Source of the DNA: Laetiporus sulphureus 93-53
Lineage: Eukaryota; Basidiomycota; Agaricomycetes; Polyporales; Laetiporaceae
DNA length: 64,000 nt
NCBI RefSeq assembly: GCF_001632365.1
Contig: NW_024468535.1
Span: 250,893 to 314,892, forward strand
Direction: 5' to 3'
Part shown: in pieces, positions 55,417 to 64,000 of the stretch
Layout of the letters: each line of letters opens with the position of its first letter
Numbering within the stretch: the stretch's first letter is position 1
Translations under genes and position numbers: made by a program
The notes under the pieces: model-generated
What the model was told of the DNA's origin: nothing
The model's input: only the letters and a program-made list of their open reading frames with translations
The model's database searches: none

Positions 55417-56975
55417 ATGTTCCAATCTATTGTGTTGCTCGTTGTGGCTGTGCTGCTGTCTGTGACTTCCTACCCGGTGCTCAGGAGAGATGTCGACTCC
55501 AGTCTCGTTCCCGACTTTGGAGTGACTGCTGGAATCAAGGCGAACGGCTCAGCGTGCGTTTCCTATCGGAACGCGCGATTTTTTCCTCTCTAATAATATC
55601 TTATCAATCAGGAGCTGTGACGGAATTGACGGTGAGCATGAACGATATTACATTGACCGCGCCACTCACGCGTTGTAGGAACCAACGGCGAGCCCATTCT
55701 CATTCCATGCCAATGTCCGCCGGATCTCGATACATTCATTGAGGTACGCTTCCACATCAAAGTCTCCTCGATCGCCCATCGCGAACCACCTTGCCTTCTC
55801 GCAGGAGCTCAACAAGAACGTTGCCGCTGGATACGTAATCAACAACCCGAGCGTCTCGATCACCTTCCCGGAGGACAATTCCACTGCGTCGCAGATCACG
55901 CGCATCAACGCTTGCCTCGTCACGCTGCAGAACCTGAACGGCACCGGCGTCGGATGCCCCGCATCGGCGACGACCTGGGTTGCGCTTCAGAAAGAGATCG
56001 CAGCAGAGGGCTCGTCGTCATCAAGCTCCGTTTCGGCTGCTAGCACTGCGACAGGTACATCCACGATCGCGAGCACAGCAACAGCCACGAGCGTATCGAC
56101 TTCTGCAGCGAGTGCTGCGACTTCCAGTGTCGCGGCGGCGGCGTCGAGTACCAGCTCACATCACCACCACAAGTCCTCCAGCGCGATTGACTCTGCATCT
56201 AGCAGCACGATTTCCGTCGGCGCCACCGCAGCTGCCCTCACGGGCTCCAACACGACTGCGACAGCCTCCAGCGATGCGTCAACAGGCTCTTGTTCCATCG
56301 TCTACGTGACCGTGACCGTAACCGACGCTTCGGCCGCTTCGGCCACGAGTGATGCGGTAAGCAGCACACTCGCCGCCTCGCGCACCGTCTCCGATTCCGC
56401 CTCCTCGTCTGCCCTCGTCTCGTCTTCGTTCTCGGTCTCTGTGACCTCGGCAGCGTCTGCGACTGCGACGGCAACATCGTCGAATGTGACGAGCAACGAG
56501 AGCCTCGTGCCGGATTTCGGCGTCACGGCGGACACGAATCCGAACGGGTCGGGGAGCTGCGATGGAATAGACAGTAAGTAGCAGATTTCATGACGGTGCT
56601 TGTTTGGTAAGCTGATGGCTTTCCCTCTGTTCTTTTCACAGACGCGAGTGGCGAGCCGATCCTCATTCCCTGCTCATGCCCACCAAGCCGCGATTCTTTC
56701 ATCGCCGTACGTCCTCCGCACACTCATCACGCCGATTTCATTACTGATGCCGTCGTGGATTGCAGGAGCTTTCCGCGAACGTCGCCGCAGGTCACGTGCT
56801 CAACAACCCGAGCGTCGCGCTCACATTCCCGACGGACAACTCGACCGCGTCGCAGCTCGCGCGGATCGACGCGTGTCTTGTGACGCTGCAGAACTTGATT
56901 GGTACCGGCGTCGGTTGCCCAGCGGCTGCGACGACGTGGGGCGCGCTCCAGATTCAGCTCACGGACGAGCTGTGA
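55417..56975 (+). CDS. secreted protein of two duplicated Cys-containing domains with a Ser/Ala/Thr linker (421 aa)
   Basis: Exons: 55417-55553, 55612-55631, 55679-55743, 55805-56573, 56642-56706, 56766-56975. The N-terminus is a signal peptide (MFQSIVLLVVAVLLSVTSYP). Two ~100-residue copies share SLVPDFGVTA, GS-SCDGID, GEPILIPCxCPP, a -FI-EL-NVAAG stretch, NNPSV, TFP-DNSTASQ, CLVTLQNL and GTGVGCPA-TTW-ALQ. Four Cys per copy (SCD, PC-C, ACL, GC) suggest disulfides. They flank a ~170-residue Ser/Thr/Ala linker with an HHHHK run, likely O-glycosylated. No GPI-type hydrophobic end is seen, so secretion to wall or medium is inferred. Introns after CDGID (phase 1) and after -FIE/-FIA (phase 0) sit at the same place in both copies. 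Function unknown. Confidence 0.82.
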
Positions 56976-58006
56976 CGAAAAAGCAAAAGCAAATCACGAA
57001 CTACATCACTTATCATGAGTGATGATTGATTGATACGAGAGCGCGTGCGGGTATGCGCGCTCACATGACACGAATCGTTACGAGTCTTGCCTGGTTTTCT
57101 TCTTCTTTGCGTTTGAATATCTTTATTGTGCTTGATGTGCGTGTGTGTGGAGGTTTGATGCCTCCGAGTGCTTGATGCGCTTTATTCTTTGTTGGATGTT
57201 TCTCGTGTTGGTGTTCATCATGTAGCAATATGACTAGCTGGCTTAGGTTAGATGATGCGGCTTTCGGTCGTCGGAATGCAATGACAGGCGCGAGCTCGCC
57301 AGATCGCGAATGATTAAGGTGTGAATATTCTCAGGACATTGTCTGAGCTCTTTTTTATTGTTGTAGCATTCATCCCGACTTCGAATGCAGTGGAAAGATC
57401 CCGACCATCCTGTTGGATATGTAAGTCTGGTCAACGATCCGTCGATGATCAACCGCTCGGCATACGGCATACACGATGAGTGAGGGAAGATCTCAGGAAG
57501 GAATTCATGCAGGGAAAACCCGAAAATGCCAGTCCGATGAATGCGCCTTGAGCCTCATAGCTGGGGAGACTCTAAAGTTTGCTAAATAGTGCAATGATAG
57601 GCTGGACGGGAAATATGACGATACTTGCCAGCGCGAACAACAGGATGTGATTGGAATAACATTCTTCAGTCGTGATACCCAACTGACGCAGCAACTCAGC
57701 GGTGCTATGGTGCAAAGAGAGTTTGCTGTATGGCAGGTACATTAGACTGCCTACGGGGATAGCGGCTCTAACCCGAGGACGCAGTTCTCAGTCCGCCATT
57801 CGTCATTCTCGTCTCCGCCGCCGTCTAACTCCGCATTCCGTTACCATTGCTGATACAGTCGCATATAGTTCCATATTCGTCGTCATCCTCAGCATTCAAT
57901 GGGCATAGGACAATTCGCATAAACGTGTGCGAGGCAAGCCTATCCAGAGATAGGTTGAGTATAGATTGAAACACATCAGAGTAGCGATCTCACCAATCCT
58001 TGTATC
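56976..58006. other. 3' flanks between convergent genes
   Basis: This 1 kb lies between the secreted-protein gene (plus) and caspase gene C (minus). No gene is seen; short frames lack coding character. Confidence 0.45.
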
Positions 58007-60305
58007 TCACCGTGGAGCACTCGTTTGAGTCTCCTTCGTAACGGTGAAAACAAATGTATCACTGTCCCACATTCCTACATTCGGCAACTCCTTTAAAAAT
58101 GCTTTGCGCTCTGCAGCTTCTTTGTTGAGTGGAACTTGCTCTAGACTTTCCGTGTGAACAAATGTTGTCGAGAAATAGAGCTTCACGAAGCTCGACTCCG
58201 TTGATTTCTCTTCAGCGAGATCAAATGCGACTACCTTGCGTGCGCCCTGCACACCGTATCCCACAGCGATTGAGCCTTTCCTCTTCAGCGGCGGCGTGTC
58301 CTGATGCTCGGGAGTGTACCATTTCTACAAGAGCAATAAGTTAGACGGAATTTCAAATGATCAATGCTGACCTCAATGGAGTATTCATACGGGTCAAAGT
58401 TGAACAGATACGGGTATAGATCGTATTCCGAGTCGTTCACAATCTTGATTCCATAGACGAATTTCGGGTTGTACTTTATTGTGTATTCAGGCAAACAGCT
58501 GGCCGAAACGTCCTTCCGAGAGGAATCGGGTAGGATTTGCTCATCCGCTTCGTAAATGCTCAAACTGTCATCCTCTGGCCCCCCTCGTTTGAGGATGTAA
58601 AGCTCAATCTTGACACCCTGGAGCGGAGTCTTGAATTTCCGACCCAAGTGAAAATTGAAGCGTGCAATGTGTTGACAAGTCTTCCAGATATCGTTGAACG
58701 GAGCTTCGACGGACGCTGCTGAAGCTGCATACTTGTTGACAACAGGTTGTCGATTCTGTAGGATCCACTGTCCTGTCGATTCATCTAAGTCGATGATTTG
58801 AATGTCAGCCTCGTCCCGATTCTGCAGCGTGGCACATTCAGGAGCCGAGGAGGGGAGTTGCAAGGTCTGCCTTGCTAGATAATATGTGAACCGCATCGTC
58901 ACAAGGTCTGGGAATATTGCTCGAGATAAGATTGTTATTTTCTTCTCGAGCTCGGGGAGGGTGTATTTCGCGGTGTCGACTTTGAATGAGGAACTCGCTG
59001 GGCCGACTGTAGTAATTGTGAAGCCATGAAGCATCTCCGAGGGCTCTCTAGCAACTTGAACATCGAACTTCATGCCTTTTTCGACACCGACTAAGGACCC
59101 TGCAGCGACAGAGAGCTTGCTCTGTGTCACAGTTACCTTGAAGCCGACATCGACATCAAAGGGGGTCTCATTGACCCACAATAGACGACCCGCGTTGGTT
59201 CCTCCGCATTGTGGGTTCTGTGTCTGCGATGGCGTCGGTAGAGTAGCAACCAGCGATATGTATGTGGTGGGCTCCCCCTCTCCCTGTGCAATTTCGTACA
59301 GTCTATTGAGAAGAGCTTTTGTGAACGCGCCGCGGTACTGTGCTTCTCTCGCCTTCTCCTCGGGTCTGCAAGCACTGAGAAGCACGTGCGATGCCAATCC
59401 ATCATACCGAAAGCAATTGGGCAGAACTTGTCTCGCCCCCCGCAAATGGGACGAGGAGAGGGACGCGGAAAACCATTTATTGATGTCGATGAGAGCGTCA
59501 GGATATATTGGAATATAAGTCTTCGTCTCTAATTCGTATTCTCGATATTGAAAATCGTCGCGAGACATGTCGCCGGAGTGACAACAGTCAAAAATGGCGA
59601 CCTGGAGAGGCAATGCAGTCATATGTCACTTGTTAGATAGGCTCAATTGCTGTAGAGGTACGTACAATGTTATCACCTTTCACAGAAGCCAGTTCTGCAA
59701 ACCATGCGTTCAGTTGGATGGATGGTATTCCGTGAACACGGTTATAATCCACGTCTTGAGGGCAGATGCATTCCATCTTGCCTCTATACTGACGAGGCCA
59801 CCTCTCGTCAGTGTATTCCTTCACCCCGTGTCCAGCAAAGAAAAAGACCACCAGGTCATTCTTCTTGATGCTGGTATTATTGATGAGATGTGATTTGAAA
59901 ACCTTCTCTATGCCGTCGCGGGTTGCTTGCTCATCCTTGAGAGACATGATATGCGCCGAAGGAACGTGGTGTATCGTCTCCAGGTATGTGCGTACCGCCT
60001 CACCATCGTTGATGCAACCGCTCAGGCTATGCTTTGGATAAGCGTTGATTGTGACGAGCAGAGCAAAAATTCGTGACAACGTGTGTCTGCAATGTTTGGC
60101 CATGAAGCAGAACTCGGGATAGAAAACAGTGCGGTACTCACGTCTCTGTCTGTTCGACATTCGAGTGTGTCAGGGACACGGCTGTCTCAGCCACCACGGT
60201 GCCGTTGAGGTTTTCGGTGCCGGGCGAGTGCTCTTCTGCATTCGCGTTCTGTTGGCCTTCAACAGCGTGCACCATATCGTGCTGCTGATTCACGGCACTC
60301 GTCAT
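58007..60305 (-). CDS. caspase-domain protein C with the shared C-terminal region (710 aa)
   Basis: Exons: 60305-60142, 60086-59666, 59601-58372, 58324-58007; sum 711 codons with stop. A 55-residue acidic/polar leader (MTSAVNQQHDMVHAVEGQQN...) joins the caspase core at IFALLVTINAYPKHSLSGC. The catalytic His is in FFFAGHGVKEY (His141) and the Cys in VAIFDCCHSGDM (Cys202), split across intron 2 as in gene A. ICPQDVDYNRVHGIPSIQLN between them is nearly identical in all three paralogues. The long C-terminal region ends with DLYPYLFNFDPYEYSIE, WYTPEHQDTPPLKRKGSIAV and SSFVKLYFST. Last-intron position (after EYSIE/DYSIT) is the same in genes A, B and C. All exons are open and splice sites are good, so this is the cleanest member. 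Confidence 0.88.
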
Positions 60306-62544
60306 TACCTATGAAGAACCCGAATCAGCTGGTATGGGCTGGTAAAGAGATGATAGCTTGCCGCCATCGGACGACGGTTGTGTGCCAATTTGTTGTTCAA
60401 CTGTACTTCGCTATACATCTGAATGTCCCGGGATGATATGGATGGAGAGGAGAGTTTGCGATGAACGGGCCTCAAGAGGGGCTCGTATACAGTAGCATTA
60501 CTCAGACAATTCGAGCATTGTCCGGCATTTGAAATTGAAGCAGTGTAGGGAAATTTCTCCTAGGACATTCCTATGGCAATCGGATGGGACAAACATCCGA
60601 GCGAAGCCTGATCGGAGGTTGCGGTTGGTACAATAACGCCCGGCTCGAAGACCACACACGCTATTCCGCCTATGTACTGAAGCTTCATCCTTTCAGGTAA
60701 GGTGTGAGCAGGACGTCGTGATTAAATATCAACTCATGAAACATCGACTGGCGCCCTCAGAGCATTCGATACTCACCGTTTTCACGGCTCCACCGGTACC
60801 CATGCTGAAGTCTATCTGTTGAATGTTTACGTTAAAGCTTAGAAGATAAACGGCAACCCAATCGATGCCAAACATACGCCCACAGATGAAGGCGAAGTAG
60901 CGAGTCAGCCATCGACGTGAATACGACAATCTCTTAGCGCCACGCCGAGTGCTTGAAGAGAGGCCTAAGGATTGCAAGCGTACGGAAAATCGTAACGTTC
61001 TGTCCAGGGGTCCTGAAGAGAATGGCGCCTTCGCCATCCACCACGTTGTCATGAACCACACCAGGGTCTATGAAGGTGGCTCATGGACTCTTTACGGGGT
61101 AAGATAGTGTCTCAACATCAGGACGCTCGTTCGTAATGCGGTAAGATGTCATCATTTGGACTGACCCGCACAAGCAACGCACTTCCACGCCAAAGATTTA
61201 TAAAAACGACGTAGTGTGTTAAGTGTCATTCACGACCACGTCTTTGAGCCGCACATTGTTTCATTGAGAGAGCTTTTTGAGGAACCTGCAGATAGCGTGT
61301 GTCAAAGCATAAGAATGTTGACTATTCAAAACCGCATCACAAAACCTTAAACTCTTTGGGGTCATTACGGACCGATTAAAGGGCCCTTCCATGGCTGTTC
61401 AATAGTCTTCTCCCAATTGCATCGGCAACCGCACGGGATGTCGTGTTGGCAAGATATAAGATAAGCACAAAATTCATAGAGTTCGGTAAGCCACTCCTCT
61501 TCGATTAAGGAAGCATCATCGTCCCCGGTTGTGTACTATTTGTCGGGTTGGGAATGTGGTGACGTGAGTGGGAACGGCATGGCTGCAAAGTGCCATTCGA
61601 AGGCTGGGGAGATGCTTGCCTGGGAATCAAGGAAGGTTGTATGATAACGCATGAGAATGGCCACCTTCGTGTGGTCTCAACACTCCACACAGCTTTCATC
61701 TCTGTCAAATCAGACTCTGACATGGAATGCCAAGAATGCCAATGCTGATGAAATGTCGTCGGTTTCAACAGGATACAATAATGCGAATGGCCAGCGTTGT
61801 ATAGGAAAAGAGGGCCCAGGATAGACTCGAGGGTCACTTCGAGGGCTTGAGGTTGTACTAGGGTTTGATAGGCAGAGCTTCGCAACCACATCATTGGTAA
61901 TGGCGGTCATGTAGTTCAAACACATTGATGTGAATTACACACGACTACCAGCGTTCCATCCTCGGCACCGGGCAGACTCTTCGCGATGGAGTTAGCGGAC
62001 GTCCATAATGTGCCGGACCACGGATACATGCTGTCAAGAGTTTGACTCATCCGACATATCAGCTGCAGCGAATAGCGATATACGTCATACGTCTTGACGA
62101 TGAGAGAAACTACAGCTATTCCATGAGCACTGAGTACTGAATTTGCATGACTCAATCCTCACCTACACCAGGGCATTAGTTTGCGAAGGAACCGAGCTGT
62201 GATGCGCTCCGACCCGTCACGTTGTGTCACGTGTGCAATCACGTAGGTTATGTCACGCTAAGCTGGGTGAATGAATGGTTTCCCTCCCTCTACCCTCTCC
62301 CATTGCCTCGTATCCTGAAAACTCTGTCGTATTCTGGAGCTATATATAAGCTTTAAAACGGGCAGTTGCTATTCACTCTTCGCGCGGATCCTCTTTCCAA
62401 TCTGTGCTTGGATTGGAATCTGGCTTGAATCCAGTTGAACTTGAACTTGCGATCTACTCGGACGGCCATTGCTGCTTCCTAGAAGACAGGGACTCGATAT
62501 CTCTTTCAAATATATGTGATCTTCGCTGTAGGGATTTACTCATC
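60306..62544. other. 2.2 kb without a firm gene; possible minus-strand relics
   Basis: On the minus strand, frames at 62155-61916 (YDVYRYSLQLICRMSQTLDS and SMYPWSGTLWTSANSIAK) and 61061-60729 (RYFAFICGRMFGIDWVAVYL) have some coding flavour but no consistent splice model or known domain. The right end is the ELP1 promoter. Confidence 0.35.
62338..62350 (+). promoter_or_regulatory. TATA box upstream of ELP1
   Basis: GCTATATATAAGC lies about 200 bp before the ELP1 ATG and is followed by a plausible leader. It matches TATATAAG. Confidence 0.5.
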
Positions 62545-64000
62545 ATGCGCAACTTGTCGCTTTGGCGGTCAAATCATTCATCGCTCCGTCCGCCACTTGG
62601 CTTCGATTCTCCTCCTCAAGACCATAGTATCAGCACGGTCGCTGTTGGTCCCGATCAAGATGCCATTTATATCGCGTCCGAGTCGAGAAGGGGAGCTGCA
62701 AACGCTGACATAGAAATCTGGAGAGTAGGATCTATAGCCGTTGAGAACAGTCAGGTATGCTGAATGATAATGACTCAAACTCTATTACAATTATTTGCCA
62801 GGCTACGGCACGTCTCGCCGTATTCTCACCGACCGCAATTGTGTCAAATCCCTGGTCTGGCACACCTACACAGGCGACTGACAGTGCACCTGAAGTCACA
62901 AGCCTGCGATTGCTCCCAGACTCACGCACGCTTGTGCTGATCACTCACACTGGCGACATTGCAACGCTACAAGTGGACGACGTCGAGCCACAGGTTGGTA
63001 CATTGCATTGACTGGCCGTGGAAGCTCCGCGCCATCTCTGTCTGATCATTTGATATTGTGCAGTTTGATGTTGTCGGATCAGTTGATGCTGGGATACTGG
63101 CCGCAGAATGGGGGCCCGATGATTCGCTCTTGGTTTTAGTGACCGGTCAGTGACTGTATGCGTCGCCATGTAACGCGAATGTCTGAGCTTCATCCATATC
63201 CTGTTCTGTGCACAGGAGACGATAAGTTGATCTTGATGAGTGCGATGTTTGACTTGCTTTGCGAGGGACCGCTTCATCCACCCGAATTCGGAGAAGGTAC
63301 GCTGCCCTATTAGACTTCTGCGCATACCGCTGCATACAATATGCCGCAGATGCTCCTATTACGCTGGGTTGGGGCGCGAAGCATACCCAATTCCACGGTT
63401 CGTTGGGGAAAAGTGCAGCTCATGCCGGGCTTGACGTGTCCACCGTCGGAATGAGTCCGGATGACGACCATAAGCCACGTATTAGTTGGCGAGGAGACGG
63501 AGCATTCTTCGTGGTATCAACTGTGTTACCGCCCTTGGTGCGTACATTGTCAAACTACCTAGTCTTTAAATTCCTTCCTTTCCACTTGCGAACGTCTGAA
63601 CGTGGCTTTTCGCGATAGGGAGAAAACACGTGTCAGCGCCGCATCCTCCGCATTTACAGCCGCGAAGGGACCCTCTCTAGTACCGCTGAACCCATTGCAG
63701 GGTTAGAACATACGCTTTCATGGCGACCCTCGGGAAACCTCATGGTCGGCACGCAGCGCTTTGGTTCGGTCGACGGGCTAGCAAAAGGACGTGAAGGACG
63801 GCATGACGTGGTGTTTTTCGAGAGGAATGGCTTGAGACACGGCGAGTTCAGCTTGCGCGAGACGGAAGCGAGGCTGAACGGGCCATTTGACTCGGAGATT
63901 GGCTTGGTCGGGAGATGGGGTTACAGGGTCAAGGAGGTAGGGTGGAGCGCAGATTCAAACGTGCTGAGCGTGTGGATCGAAGGTGAAGAAGGCGATGTTG
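62545..64000 (+). CDS. ELP1: Elongator complex subunit 1, N-terminal part (cut by window end)
   Basis: It is the largest scaffold of Elongator (IKI3 family), needed for wobble-uridine modification of tRNA in the cytoplasm. Exons seen: 62545-62754, 62802-62993, 63064-63145, 63217-63296, 63350-63537, 63619-beyond 64000. The start is MRNLSLWRSNHSSL, as typical for fungal ELP1. WD40 beta-propeller segments match the family: VTSLRLLPDSRTLVLITHTG, LILMSAMFDLLCEGPL, LGWGAKHTQFHGSLGK, RISWRGDGAFFVVST, ILRIYSREGTL, and VVFFERNGLRHGEF. About 380 residues of an expected ~1300 are inside the window; the frame is open to the last base. Confidence 0.92.

Noticed and set aside
1..64000. tRNA, rRNA or CRISPR features
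   Set aside because: No cloverleaf with a convincing GTTCGA-type arm outside coding exons, no rRNA-like block and no regularly spaced short repeats were seen by eye; a tRNA scan was not possible.

Overview
The window reads as nuclear DNA of a filamentous basidiomycete, most likely an Agaricomycete. The evidence is dense genes cut by many 45-80 nt introns, branch points such as CTAAT/CTGAC, large Ser/Pro-rich proteins, a fungal opsin-related protein, and several caspase-domain proteins fused to a long C-terminal region. No species can be named from the sequence alone. All exon structures were assembled by hand. In every multi-exon model the exon lengths sum to a multiple of three, and I checked reading frames across the junctions.

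Left part (1-17 kb) is accessory and repeat-rich. Three copies of a ~295 bp repeat (two facing each other around a 207-aa orphan gene) fill the first 3.4 kb. Two diverged copies of a monoacylglycerol-lipase-like alpha/beta hydrolase gene (4.0-5.9 kb and 15.0-16.9 kb) flank a 9 kb block. That block holds a decayed minus-strand gene and a nested pair of transposons: a full-length, apparently intact non-LTR retrotransposon (ORF1 with zinc knuckles; ORF2 with endonuclease, reverse transcriptase and RNase H) sits inside a short 8-bp-TSD, 37-bp-TIR element. Both elements have perfect target-site duplications.

Middle part (17-34 kb) is ordinary host genome. It holds a four-RRM RNA-binding protein, an opsin-like membrane protein that has lost the retinal lysine, a single-pass membrane protein divergently paired with a CHY zinc-finger gene, a conserved-looking multi-pass membrane protein, a YAR1-like ankyrin protein, and a Ser/Pro-rich protein with a helical C-terminus.

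Right part (35-64 kb) holds three caspase-domain paralogues (35.7-38.6 kb plus; 51.3-53.5 kb minus; 58.0-60.3 kb minus) sharing a ~400-residue C-terminal region that I do not recognise. They are interleaved with housekeeping genes (class V aminotransferase/MoCo-sulfurase-like protein, spliceosomal CWC15, vesicle tether USO1, Elongator ELP1 cut by the window end) and with a secreted protein made by internal duplication. A 100-N assembly gap lies inside one USO1 intron. 38.6-43.2 kb and 33.1-35.7 kb are long stretches without a gene I can support. The caspase trio with its shared C-terminal region is the best candidate for an undescribed system here; the nested transposon is the most clear-cut structural discovery.
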